A stretch of 64,000 bases of DNA, taken from the NCBI GenBank assembly GCA_964620125.1, contig CAZUGQ010000004.1:71305-135304 (forward strand), given 5' to 3'. The position numbers and the translations under genes are program-made. Numbering within the stretch: position 1 is the stretch's first letter; every line of letters begins with the position of its first letter. Shown here one piece after another: positions 43,860-52,605 of the stretch. This DNA is from OLB6 sp964620125. Lineage in GTDB: Bacteria > Bacteroidota > Ignavibacteria > Kapaibacteriales > Kapaibacteriaceae. Below the pieces are notes generated by a model. The model had not been told where the DNA came from, searched no databases, and saw only the letters and a list, made by a program, of their open reading frames with translations.

Positions 43860-45071
43860 ATGGTGTCTGCGATCTTCTTAGCCTACAACATTGCTATCCT
43901 GGCAGTGCTCCTCGTGCTGCTGAGCATCTGCGTATACAATCTTCTGAATTTCACGTCGATGGCGCGGCCTCCTCGCGAGTTTGCGAACAACGCGACTGCT
44001 GTTCCGAAGGAGTCTGATACGCTGCCGTACGTAAGCATCCTTGTTCCGGCACGCAACGAGCAGCGCGGCATCGATACCTGCGTTCGGAGTTTATGCCTGC
44101 AGGAGTATCCCGGTTTTGAAGTCATAGTACTTGACGATGGCTCCACCGATGCCACACCCGTCATTCTTGAGCACCTGCAGGAAGAGTTTCCTTCGCTCAG
44201 GGTTGTACAGGGCAAACCGCTACCCAGTGGATGGGTGGGGAAGTCGTGGGCTTGTCACCAACTTTCGCAGGCCGCCATTGGCACCGTGTTCATCTTCACT
44301 GATGCGGATACAGTTCACGCACCAGACATGATATCGAGTGCCGTGGCAACACTCAACGCTGATCAGCTCGACTTCTTTTCTGCAATTACGGATCAGATGT
44401 TCGGCTCGTTTGGCGAGCATGTTGTGATTCCGATGGTACACCTCCTCTACTTTGCCTATGTACCGAACCGCCTCATCACCACGAACCCGCGAACGTCGCT
44501 TTCGGCAGCAAACGGACAGTTCATGTGCTTTCGGCGTACGGCATACGAAGCTGTTGGCGGTCATTGTGCTGTGCAGAATGCCTTGGTAGAGGACGTTTTT
44601 CTTGCACGAATTATGAAGCAATCAGGGTACCGCATTGCTCTGGTTGATGGTACCAACTTCGTATCGTGCCGCATGTACACGTCGGCATCGCAGGTCACGG
44701 CGGGCTTTTCCAAAAACTTCTTTCCTGGCACCGGATACAACCTGCCGATAACAGTGGTGTTTCTGGTCCATCTGGCAACGGCCTATGTGTTGCCAGTTGC
44801 CTTTCTGGCTTCATCGTTTTGGCCACTGGCATTAGCGCAACTCAGTGTTGCGGCACTCATGCGGCTGCTTATCAGCATTCGATTTGGTATGCCTGCGTGG
44901 CATGCGCTCGTTCAACCGATTACCGCGGCTTGGTCAATTTTCATCGGCATCAACAGCATTCGCTGGGCATATTCGTCGTTGGGATCAACTTGGAAAGGGC
45001 GCAGCTACCAAGCCCCCTTCCGCAACGTTCAGTCAAACGAGGCAATCCCCAGGGAGAGATCCGATGCATAG
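43860..45071 (+). CDS. Membrane glycosyltransferase family 2 (carotenoid or lipid glycosyltransferase-like)
   Basis: 403 residues. An N-terminal helix (AIFLAYNIAILAVLLVLLSIC) precedes a GT-A domain: VSILVPARNEQRGI, the nucleotide-binding VLDDGSTD, the DxD-type FTDADTVH, and the acceptor motif ALVEDVFLARIMKQSGYR with Glu-Asp. Two or three C-terminal helices follow. The set is typical of the CrtQ/CruC-like transferases that glycosylate hydroxylated carotenoids, and the divergent CrtC-like gene would provide such a hydroxyl. Other lipid acceptors remain possible. The ATG of the next gene overlaps its 3' end by 8 bases. Confidence 0.83.
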   Translation: MVSAIFLAYNIAILAVLLVLLSICVYNLLNFTSMARPPREFANNATAVPKESDTLPYVSILVPARNEQRGIDTCVRSLCLQEYPGFEVIVLDDGSTDATPVILEHLQEEFPSLRVVQGKPLPSGWVGKSWACHQLSQAAIGTVFIFTDADTVHAPDMISSAVATLNADQLDFFSAITDQMFGSFGEHVVIPMVHLLYFAYVPNRLITTNPRTSLSAANGQFMCFRRTAYEAVGGHCAVQNALVEDVFLARIMKQSGYRIALVDGTNFVSCRMYTSASQVTAGFSKNFFPGTGYNLPITVVFLVHLATAYVLPVAFLASSFWPLALAQLSVAALMRLLISIRFGMPAWHALVQPITAAWSIFIGINSIRWAYSSLGSTWKGRSYQAPFRNVQSNEAIPRERSDA

Positions 45072-45468
45072 ACCCACCACCCTTGAGCAGATTATTGATC
45101 TGTTTCTGCTCCGCATAACGCCTCCCAACCACGCAACGGAACTGCCATACTACACTACGGGTTCCATCATGGCCGCAGCAGTGATGCGCCTGGCGATTAT
45201 TGGTGCCGTTGCGGTAGCCTTCAATGAACAGTACGGGTCCAGCGGCTGGTGGTGGACGGTGGTGATGTTAGCGGCCTGGGGCTTGGGTGTATACCCTGCA
45301 TACCTGCAGTACAAGCGTTTCAACACCGAGGTGGAGCGCATCCAGGAGAGCACGTTATGTGGAGCGTGCCGTCACTTCAATCCAACTAATCAACTGTGCA
45401 TGATCCTGGATGAACATGTAACCAATGCCGAACCTCCGTGCGGTGGCGAAAGTTGGGAGCCTCTGTAG
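45064..45468 (+). CDS. Membrane protein with C-terminal cysteine cluster, unknown function
   Basis: 134 residues. The ATG at 45064 lies inside the last codons of the glycosyltransferase gene, so the two are coupled. Two membrane helices (about 38-57, SIMAAAVMRLAIIGAVAVAF, and about 64-83, WWWTVVMLAAWGLGVYPAYL) precede a soluble tail with four cysteines: CGACRHFNPTNQLC and, after a short loop, PCGGESWEPL. The CxxC-x10-C-x15-C spacing could hold zinc or an iron-sulfur cluster on the cytoplasmic face. I do not recognise a named family. Its operon position ties it to the glycosyltransferase and perhaps to carotenoid glycoside formation. Confidence 0.8.
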   Translation: MHRPTTLEQIIDLFLLRITPPNHATELPYYTTGSIMAAAVMRLAIIGAVAVAFNEQYGSSGWWWTVVMLAAWGLGVYPAYLQYKRFNTEVERIQESTLCGACRHFNPTNQLCMILDEHVTNAEPPCGGESWEPL

Positions 45469-45497
45469 TTCGCAGGCTGCGGTGTAGCAGCCATGCC

Positions 45498-46886
45498 CTA
45501 CTTCTTAGCATTGTCGGCAATTGCAGTAAGCTTATAAACACCTCGTTCATCAATCTTGAAGGTAAAGGTTTTGCTAACTGAATTGGAGTACGTCCAGATT
45601 TCCTGTGGGTAGTTATCTGGTGCCAATTTCTTTTCGATGGTCGTTGGTGGACCATACAAGACGTAGACCTTTCCTCGCTCGGTATCCGCGCCATCCGGCT
45701 CTGCAATGGTGCTGAAAGCAAAGAACGCTTGGTCTAAACGCTTGTAGTACTCGGCTAGGCGTTCGTTATAGGTTGTTGTAGGCGTGGGGTCTTCCTTACG
45801 CCACCAGTTCATCAGGTTTAAGCGTCTCTGCCGGTCGTCGCCAGAGTTAATGGATTCAAGTTCATCTTCTTTCACGATGTACTTAAGTCCGTCAATGGCA
45901 TAGTCAATATTCCGCAAGGAGAGTGGCATCTTTTCCCACAGTATCCGGAATTGCGTTACAATGCTGTCCTGTGTTCCATTCCGCACGAGTTCTATGGCAT
46001 AATTGCCGGGAACAAAACCCGTAACTGGAATAGGAACCTCTACAACGGCAATGTTTCGTGCGTGGGCTGCATCATCCATTGCTTCTAAATAGGGTGCTGC
46101 CGTGGTTGAGAGTTCGTACAGGTGATATCGCCGTGTGGTGCTGCTACGCACGCTGCCTTGTACCTCACTTACCTCCCACCAGCGAATATCTCGCGGTTCG
46201 TATGGTAGCTGGCGCACCGTATAGGTGTACTCTACTGGCACGCTGTCGGAGAGGAGAATGATTGCGCGTGCATCACGCGAGCCGAAGCTCACGTTCCCGG
46301 AAAGGACGTACGGACGTAACAGTTCTCTGCCCTGCTGTACCGTAGGTTCGACGAACATTGGCTGGGTAAGTAGGCGGCGGTGCTTGCGGGGATTGTAGGA
46401 CACGTCCTGAAGCTTGAGTTTCTTCTGTGGGTTCTCTTTCTTTTCGAGTATCTCCAAAGAAATCGAATATGTACCGGGTCCAACCACAAAACGCTGCCAC
46501 CCATAGTGGTACTCATTCTTGTTGTTTGTCTCTTCAAACGTATTCGTGTAGGCAACGTCTTCCCAGCGAAGCCGCTTGCGAATCACGCCCATCGTGTCAC
46601 GAACTTCCATGCTTACTACCATGGGTGCCTTGAAGTTGCCGCCAACGTCAGCCGGATCGGTGACCTTCGTAAAGGTGAGAAAGTCGTTCGACATCCGAAA
46701 GAAAACAACAATGGCAGCACTATCAGGGTGATCCTCCGGCACGACATAGGCGTCTGCATGAAATCGTTCACCGTAGTCTACGAAGATGGTTTTGTCCAGT
46801 ATGCTCTTCGGTTGAGCAAACAGGTTAGTGCCAAAGAGAAGATGCACTGCCAACAGCACACAATGTGCACACCAACGTTTGCTCAT
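45498..46886 (-). CDS. GWxTD domain-containing protein
   Basis: 462 residues from ATG 46886, which has GGGAG seven bases upstream and starts a signal peptide (CVLLAVHLLFGTNLFAQ). The N-terminal half is a beta-rich region. The C-terminal half holds the GWxTD-type domain: NLMNWWRKEDPTPTTTYNERL and RGKVYVLYGPPTTIEKKL, then a short strand tail. This domain is common in FCB and Acidobacteria genomes and occurs in secreted proteins of unknown role. The trailing Lys-Lys end lacks a T9SS tag. ruvX lies 80 bases upstream on the same strand. Confidence 0.88.
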   Translation of the reverse strand: MSKRWCAHCVLLAVHLLFGTNLFAQPKSILDKTIFVDYGERFHADAYVVPEDHPDSAAIVVFFRMSNDFLTFTKVTDPADVGGNFKAPMVVSMEVRDTMGVIRKRLRWEDVAYTNTFEETNNKNEYHYGWQRFVVGPGTYSISLEILEKKENPQKKLKLQDVSYNPRKHRRLLTQPMFVEPTVQQGRELLRPYVLSGNVSFGSRDARAIILLSDSVPVEYTYTVRQLPYEPRDIRWWEVSEVQGSVRSSTTRRYHLYELSTTAAPYLEAMDDAAHARNIAVVEVPIPVTGFVPGNYAIELVRNGTQDSIVTQFRILWEKMPLSLRNIDYAIDGLKYIVKEDELESINSGDDRQRRLNLMNWWRKEDPTPTTTYNERLAEYYKRLDQAFFAFSTIAEPDGADTERGKVYVLYGPPTTIEKKLAPDNYPQEIWTYSNSVSKTFTFKIDERGVYKLTAIADNAKK

Positions 46887-46966
46887 GAGTAACTCCCATT
46901 GATTGCCCAGGTGCTGCAGCGGATTACGCAGAGGTGATTGGTTCATTGTTTGTTTTTGCTGATATC

Positions 46967-47392
46967 TCATCGCAGTTCGTCAAGAAAATCCTTGAGAATG
47001 ATGGCAGCAGCCATAGCATCCTTGGTGCCCTTCGTTGCACGACGCTTGCGCCGTACACCGGTTACGTGCATAAGCTCACGTGCACGCTGCGTGCTAAAGC
47101 TTTCATCGACCTCGATAACGGGACGCACGGTGCGCTGACGTAGCTCCGCAATGAATCGTTGGATCTGTTCGATGATTGGACTTGTGCTGCCATCCACCCT
47201 GCGAGGAACACCAACAAGGACTACGTCGATCCGATCTTCCTCCAACCGCTTGAGCAGCACATCCCAGAGGCGTGCGTTATTCTCAACTACTGGACGCGTG
47301 TTCACGGAGATATGTAACTCATCGCACACGGCCACCCCGATGCGAGCTTCGCCATAATCCAGTGCTGCTATACGCTTATGCAACAAGTCCAC
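46967..47392 (-). CDS. ruvX: RuvX/YqgF family putative pre-16S rRNA nuclease
   Basis: 141 residues of the YqgF RNase H-like fold. The catalytic acidic residues are in IAALDYGEARIGVAVCD, EVDESFSTQRA and KDAMAAAIIL, all conserved. The E. coli protein is needed to mature the 5' end of 16S rRNA, and it was first described as a Holliday junction resolvase candidate. It lies 9 bases downstream of a sensor kinase gene and 80 bases upstream of the GWxTD gene on the minus strand. Confidence 0.93.
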   Translation of the reverse strand: MDLLHKRIAALDYGEARIGVAVCDELHISVNTRPVVENNARLWDVLLKRLEEDRIDVVLVGVPRRVDGSTSPIIEQIQRFIAELRQRTVRPVIEVDESFSTQRARELMHVTGVRRKRRATKGTKDAMAAAIILKDFLDELR

Positions 47393-47401
47393 GATCTGTC
47401 G

Positions 47402-49687
47402 TCAGGAAATTGTTGAAGATTCGGCTGCTTGAGCGTTTAGTGGGATGCGGAACACAACCTGCGTACCAGCACCGGGTTCGCTGGTTACTCGCAGCGAGCC
47501 ACCATGCATGTGGGTAACATGCTGCATGATCATCGTGCCGATACCTGTGCCAGAGCCGTCCTTGGCTGTTGTAAAGTAGGGCTTCATCATGTTCTCCAAG
47601 GTGAGGGTATCCATGCCTACACCTGTGTCGGACACGCGGATGTACACGTTGTTTCGGTCAAACCATGTGGCAATCTCCACGGTACCCTGCTTGCCACGTA
47701 GCGACTTGATTGCATTCTCAATGGCATTGCGAACAGCTCTGGAGAGTTTGAGATTGTCAACGTTCATCATCGTTCCGCGCAACTTCATCACGAAGTTCAC
47801 GTGTGGAAACATGGCCGCATCAAATTCATGCCTCAGTTGAGTACAGAACTCAGCACTGTGAACAGGCGACCGCTGCAGTTCTTCGGACCTTCCAACACTT
47901 ACAAGATCTCGAACACGCTGAATCAGAACATCGGTTTGAAACAGTATTCTTCGAACACGTTCGCGATCGTGCTCAGACATGTGATCAGACAAATGTTCAG
48001 CATTCAGTCGGATGGTGCTCAGATTGGTTTGCATGTCGTGAGCAAGTTGTGCCCAGTTCACTAATCGCCGCCGTTCTAACGCTTCCGTAATGTCAATGCC
48101 CGTAATCACGATTGCCCGCAGCCTACCAAGAGTTCCCCACAGTGGTTGTGCGGTGAACATGTACTCGCGCTGCTCATCATCATCGTGTACCTCCACCTTT
48201 CTGTTTACTGGACGCCGAACGGTAAGGGCCGTCGTCATGAAGTCCTGCACACCTGCAACACCATGATGCCGCATGTAGGCACGGTACAGCCTGCGCATCG
48301 GCACCTTGGCAGTAAGCCGTAACAGCCTTGCTCCCCGTTCGTTGGTGCGCAACAAACGTCCAGCCGCATCAAGCACAAATACAAGGCCCGCACCGGGTAC
48401 CTCAAGCATGGCCTCTAAAAATCTACGCTGCCTGCGCAGCACAACTAGAAGAGACAGAATAACCACAACAAGGATGGCTGGCAGCACATACGGACCGGTT
48501 CGTACCAGAGCTTGAAACAACCACCAGAGAGGATGAGAACTGCGTCGGAGCACTACCGTTTTTCCACGGGTTGCCAGCAGTAACTCGTCAGCCCTCCGTG
48601 ATACGTGGAGTAACGGACCTTGTGGGACGGCAACATGATCGGCCGATTCCAGACGTCCGCGAACCACGGTAACCAATCCCCCAGCATAAGTAACCATCAC
48701 TGTGTCAGCTAGTGCAACAACCTGATGCGGGATGCCATACTCAGCTGGTAACTCTACTCCGTTTTCAAGGGCTGAGGGCAGGTGTTCGGCCCGTGCAATG
48801 GTCAGGTGATAACGTCCTTTCACCTCCACAGCCGCCGCAATGTGCGGCTCACCATCAAGGCTCAGGCAAGTGATGTGCTCGGCGGGTATTGGAAGAGCAA
48901 TGGTTCGAACGCTACTGGTGCTGGCATCGATGAGGCTTACCTGCGATGTATGATGAGCGTCAACTGGTGATACCACTGCAATAGGTTTGCCCAGAGGGTA
49001 CAATCGTGACGTTGTTGCCAATGGCACGCTTGGTGCAACACGACGCCGCAGCAGGGTGTCAACCATACTGGCGTACGCAACCCCGCCTACATCGTGAACG
49101 AAGATGGCAAGCCATTGCTGTGTACCAAGTGCTGCGCCGAACACCCTCTGCTCTAACGGCTCAAGCCGAAGTGGTCTTAACTGCGGGTCAAGCACGAATA
49201 CTATGCCTGCGGCAACGATGAGCACATGCGACCTGTCAGCACGGGCTTCGATGCGCGGAGACTGATCTGCAGTTATGGTTATCTCGGAAGGAAGAGGCGT
49301 AAACGCTACCTGGCGCAAAAGGCTATCCAGCAGCACAGCTTCGTAGTTCTGACCTGCGATGCGAATCAGCACCACCATGTTTCGCCACACGGCAACACTT
49401 CGAATGTCCGTCCCCTCGAGTGCCCGGCGAAGTTCTCTACCCGACGGATCCACAATGCTCAATGCCGGTTCGCGACTCTGCCAAGCGGGCCGCGAGCGAT
49501 GCACGAGGAAGTTCTTGCCAAGGTGCTGAACCGATGCAACCCATTGGCGCTGTTCAATCCAACCGGATGGCAGCGACGCATCGGCGAACACTGCCTGACT
49601 GCCAGTTAGCAGCATCAACAGTACGGTGCACCAAAGGCCCTGATGTGTTGAACTACGCAGGCACCACCTCGCACACAACCCATGCAT
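47402..49687 (-). CDS. Sensor histidine kinase with propeller-like periplasmic domain and PAS domain
   Basis: About 761 residues from ATG 49687, which overlaps the ispF 3' end by 35 bases; the start is not certain. A signal-like segment (LWCTVLLMLLTGSQAVFA) precedes about 370 residues of short strands resembling a beta-propeller sensor. Then come a membrane helix (TGPYVLPAILVVVILSLLVVL), a PAS domain (GAGLVFVLDAAGRLLRTNERG), a dimerisation helix with the phospho-acceptor in AHDMQTNLSTIRLNAEHL, and an ATPase domain (RNAIENAIKS, VSDTGVGMD, GSGTGIGTMIMQHV). No response regulator is adjacent, so this is an orphan kinase here. Confidence 0.9.
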   Translation of the reverse strand: MHGLCARWCLRSSTHQGLWCTVLLMLLTGSQAVFADASLPSGWIEQRQWVASVQHLGKNFLVHRSRPAWQSREPALSIVDPSGRELRRALEGTDIRSVAVWRNMVVLIRIAGQNYEAVLLDSLLRQVAFTPLPSEITITADQSPRIEARADRSHVLIVAAGIVFVLDPQLRPLRLEPLEQRVFGAALGTQQWLAIFVHDVGGVAYASMVDTLLRRRVAPSVPLATTSRLYPLGKPIAVVSPVDAHHTSQVSLIDASTSSVRTIALPIPAEHITCLSLDGEPHIAAAVEVKGRYHLTIARAEHLPSALENGVELPAEYGIPHQVVALADTVMVTYAGGLVTVVRGRLESADHVAVPQGPLLHVSRRADELLLATRGKTVVLRRSSHPLWWLFQALVRTGPYVLPAILVVVILSLLVVLRRQRRFLEAMLEVPGAGLVFVLDAAGRLLRTNERGARLLRLTAKVPMRRLYRAYMRHHGVAGVQDFMTTALTVRRPVNRKVEVHDDDEQREYMFTAQPLWGTLGRLRAIVITGIDITEALERRRLVNWAQLAHDMQTNLSTIRLNAEHLSDHMSEHDRERVRRILFQTDVLIQRVRDLVSVGRSEELQRSPVHSAEFCTQLRHEFDAAMFPHVNFVMKLRGTMMNVDNLKLSRAVRNAIENAIKSLRGKQGTVEIATWFDRNNVYIRVSDTGVGMDTLTLENMMKPYFTTAKDGSGTGIGTMIMQHVTHMHGGSLRVTSEPGAGTQVVFRIPLNAQAAESSTIS

Positions 49688-50123
49688 GCACTCCCTCGCC
49701 ACGTCCCACATAACCAAGGTGTTCACTCGTGGTGGCCTTTACGCTCACACGATCCATCGGCAGGTGGCAGAGTGCTGCAATATTCTCACGCATCGCTTTC
49801 TTGTAGTTACCAATCTTCGGAGCCTGAAGTACAAGCGTGCAATCAACGTTGCGTACCACGTAACCGGCAGAATGCAACAGCCCTACGGCATGCCGCACGA
49901 ACACATCACTGGAAGCCCCCTTCCACTGCGGATCACTATCTGGGAAGTGGTCGCCAATGTCGCCCAGTGCAAGGGAACCCAACAATGCATCAACGAGTGC
50001 ATGCAGCACCACATCTCCGTCGCTGTGAGCTACCGTACCCACATCCGACGGAATGTGTACCCCCCCAAGCACGAGGGTTTGGGAAGGGGCTAAGGCATGA
50101 ACGTCGAAGCCAAGGCCAATCAT
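49653..50123 (-). CDS. ispF: 2-C-methyl-D-erythritol 2,4-cyclodiphosphate synthase
   Basis: Makes MEcPP in the non-mevalonate (MEP) isoprenoid pathway. 156 residues from ATG 50123, which gives the canonical start MIGLGFDVHAL; the frame extends to 50228 without similarity. Metal ligands are in GFDVHAL and SDGDVVLHALVDALLG, and the CDP-binding C-terminus is KATTSEHLGYVGRGEGV, a small variant of TTEGLGFTGRGEGI. It shows that isoprenoids come from the MEP pathway, which also feeds carotenoids. Its 3' end overlaps the sensor kinase gene. It is divergent from xseA with 25 bases between starts. Confidence 0.96.
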   Translation of the reverse strand: MIGLGFDVHALAPSQTLVLGGVHIPSDVGTVAHSDGDVVLHALVDALLGSLALGDIGDHFPDSDPQWKGASSDVFVRHAVGLLHSAGYVVRNVDCTLVLQAPKIGNYKKAMRENIAALCHLPMDRVSVKATTSEHLGYVGRGEGVHAWVVCEVVPA

Positions 50124-50148
50124 GATGTTGCCCGATACGTTGTGCTGA

Positions 50149-51411
50149 ATGCTAGCTTTGGCGATGAATTTACGCGAAACGTGGCCTACGGGGGCCATGT
50201 CGGTTGGTGCACTCACGGCAACGATCAAGACGGTGCTGGAGGAATCCTTCCAAACCGTGCTGGTTGTGGGTGAGATAAGTAACTACAAGCTTCACTCGAG
50301 CGGTCATCGATACTTCACGCTCAAGGATGCCGATGCACAGATCAGTTGTGTGATGTGGCGAAGCAGGACGCTGGAGTTTGAACCGGCTGATGGAATGCGG
50401 GTAGTTGTTGGTGCACGAGTTACCGTGTACATGGCCAGAGGTAACTACCAGTTGGATTGTGCATACATGCGGCCAGACGGTATTGGCGAGCTCTACAAAG
50501 CGTTCGAACGTTTGAAGTCTGAGCTGCAGCAACGAGGCTGGTTCGATCCTTCGCGCAAGCGTATGCTACCGAGATTTCCACAGCGCGTGGGCATTGCAAC
50601 AAGCAAGACTGGTGCAGTGCTGCACGACATGCTTACCACCATTGATCGCCGATACCGACCGCTTGAAGTCGTATTCCGACCAACAATCGTCCAAGGCGAA
50701 ACAGCTGCACAGGACATTGCGGCGGCGATTGCCGAATTGAACACCACCGGCGTTGACGTTGTGATTGTTGGTCGGGGTGGTGGGAGCATCGAAGACCTGT
50801 GGTGTTTTAACACCGAAGGTGTTGCACGAGCAATCTTCGAGAGCACAGTGCCCGTGATTGCTGCTATTGGCCATGAAACCGATGTGACCATTGCTGATTT
50901 TGTTGCAGACCGACGCGCTCCAACACCCACTGCCGCAGCCGAACTCGTAACGCCGTACACGTCGAACGAACTTCTGCAGCGCATTGACGAGATGCAACAG
51001 CACATAACTCAGGTGATGTTAGACCGAACAGCATCGCTGGAGGAACTGGTGATGTCATTCGTCACGGGGTCGGCTCTTGACCGAATACAAGACCGACTCG
51101 AGGTGTTTGCCGATCGAGTGAACGAGCTTGCTATGCGTCAGTTGGCATCCGTCCACCGAAGGCTGGACATACTTACAGCCACGGTACACCACGCCATGCA
51201 ACGGCTTGAGGCACTCCATCCATATCGGCCACTTCGACTTGGATTTGCGATTATCGAACGGAACCAAAGCCCCCTGCCAGCCACCGAACACCTGTTGAGT
51301 GGCGAGATCGTGCGTATTGTTCGCTGGCAGGATCAGGCAGAGGCCACCATTCACTCAGTTGAACGGGTTATCAAAGAGGCCACCAATGGCAAAGAAGACG
51401 AACAACGATGA
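50149..51411 (+). CDS. xseA: Exodeoxyribonuclease VII large subunit
   Basis: 420 residues. It degrades single-stranded DNA together with many small subunits. An N-terminal OB fold (TVLVVGEISNYKLHSSGHRYFTLKD split over strands, CVMWRS) is followed by the catalytic core: PQRVGIATSKTGAVLHDML, VIVGRGGGSIEDLWCFN, PVIAAIGHETDVTIADFVAD and RAPTPTAAAELV. The long helical C-terminal region is typical. The ATG at 50149 could be replaced by one five codons later. The small subunit gene starts inside its last 26 bases. One octamer copy (51268-51275) lies near the end. Confidence 0.95.
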   Translation: MLALAMNLRETWPTGAMSVGALTATIKTVLEESFQTVLVVGEISNYKLHSSGHRYFTLKDADAQISCVMWRSRTLEFEPADGMRVVVGARVTVYMARGNYQLDCAYMRPDGIGELYKAFERLKSELQQRGWFDPSRKRMLPRFPQRVGIATSKTGAVLHDMLTTIDRRYRPLEVVFRPTIVQGETAAQDIAAAIAELNTTGVDVVIVGRGGGSIEDLWCFNTEGVARAIFESTVPVIAAIGHETDVTIADFVADRRAPTPTAAAELVTPYTSNELLQRIDEMQQHITQVMLDRTASLEELVMSFVTGSALDRIQDRLEVFADRVNELAMRQLASVHRRLDILTATVHHAMQRLEALHPYRPLRLGFAIIERNQSPLPATEHLLSGEIVRIVRWQDQAEATIHSVERVIKEATNGKEDEQR

Positions 51412-51613
51412 TCGGTCGATCGAACAGAAGCTACAGCGGCTTGAAGAGATTGGTGCCGTGTTGGATCGGGGCACGGTGCCACTCGACGATCAGCTCACGT
51501 TATTCGAAGAGGGTGTACGCCTGGCACAGGAATGTAGGGCATACATTGAACAGGCAAAGCTGAAGGTTATGACCCTTGGGGGCGAACTTCCTGACCCAGA
51601 GGCCGAAGCATAA
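51386..51613 (+). CDS. xseB: Exodeoxyribonuclease VII small subunit
   Basis: 75 residues from ATG 51386 inside the xseA 3' end, a standard coupled arrangement. The family pattern is complete: SIEQKLQRLEEIGAVLDRG followed by PLDDQLTLFEEGVRLAQECR and a helix AYIEQAKLKV. Its last 47 bases overlap the 3' end of the convergent gpsA gene. Confidence 0.94.
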   Translation: MAKKTNNDDRSIEQKLQRLEEIGAVLDRGTVPLDDQLTLFEEGVRLAQECRAYIEQAKLKVMTLGGELPDPEAEA

Positions 51614-52574
51614 GGTTGCGAATGGCATCGGTTGGTGCTTCGTTGTTGAAGAGTACGTCCGCTACCTTTTGTGTTATAGGCAGTTCCACTCCAACCTCGG
51701 CAGCAAGTTCCAGGGCGGCCATGGTGGTGGTAACACCTTCGGCAACGGCCGTCATACTCTGCAGAACCTCCTGCAGACTGTGGCCTCTGCCTACCTGTTC
51801 ACCAACGTACCGATTTCGGCTGTGCCGTGAACCGGCGGTAACGATTAGGTCGCCCATGCCGGCAAGACCGTAGAACGTTTGCTGATCAGCTCCCATCGCC
51901 ATACCAAGCCGGGCAATCTCTGCAAGCCCCCTCGTCATGAGTGCGGCCTTGGTATTGTCTCCAAGCCCTGCTCCATCAACAATGCCGGCTGCAATGGCAA
52001 TAACGTTCTTGAGTGCACCACAAATTTCAACGCCAACAACATCCGTGGTGGTATAAACTCTGAATGCCTCGGTGAACAATGCACGTTGCACCAGTTCGGC
52101 AATGGCTTCTTGTTCGCAGGCACACACTACGGTAGTAGGCATGCGTTGCACCACCTCTTCGGCGTGACTAGGTCCGCTGAGCACGGCAAACGAGTGTACC
52201 TGGGGGGCAACGTCGGCAACGATCTCCTTCATGAGCATGTGTGTGCCCTGCTCGATCCCCTTTGCCACAGTAACCAGGATGGAGCCGTCAAGAGTCCCTA
52301 CCTGGCGTGCTGCCGTAAGCACACTGCGAGCAAACTGCGTAGGTGTAGCATGGATGAGCATGTCGCATCCTGCCAGGTGCTGCAGGTCATCCGTGGCCAC
52401 AATGGTGGTTGGCAACGAAGCATTAGGCAGGTAAGGGGCGTTGGTATGTGTGGTGTTGATAGAGTGCACCACTTCGACTTCTCGCGCCCACACAAGAACT
52501 GTATGCCCAGCGTCGGCTGCAACAGCAGCGAGAGCCGTTCCCCACGCACCTGCTCCGATCACGCCTACACGCAT
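51567..52574 (-). CDS. gpsA: Glycerol-3-phosphate dehydrogenase [NAD(P)+]
   Basis: Reduces dihydroxyacetone phosphate to sn-glycerol-3-phosphate for phospholipid synthesis. 335 residues from ATG 52574 (MRVGVIGAGAWGTALA). The Rossmann loop GAGAWGT, the substrate segment SGPSHAEEV, the catalytic lysine in CGALKNVIAIAAGI and the signature GLAGMGDLIVTAGSRHSRN are all present. plsY, the next enzyme of the same pathway, lies 31 bases upstream on the same strand, so the two form a lipid precursor operon. The 3' end runs 47 bases into convergent xseB. Confidence 0.96.
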   Translation of the reverse strand: MRVGVIGAGAWGTALAAVAADAGHTVLVWAREVEVVHSINTTHTNAPYLPNASLPTTIVATDDLQHLAGCDMLIHATPTQFARSVLTAARQVGTLDGSILVTVAKGIEQGTHMLMKEIVADVAPQVHSFAVLSGPSHAEEVVQRMPTTVVCACEQEAIAELVQRALFTEAFRVYTTTDVVGVEICGALKNVIAIAAGIVDGAGLGDNTKAALMTRGLAEIARLGMAMGADQQTFYGLAGMGDLIVTAGSRHSRNRYVGEQVGRGHSLQEVLQSMTAVAEGVTTTMAALELAAEVGVELPITQKVADVLFNNEAPTDAIRNLMLRPLGQEVRPQGS

Positions 52575-52605
52575 GCTCAACCCTGAAACCACGGGGAGTA
52601 CCGGG

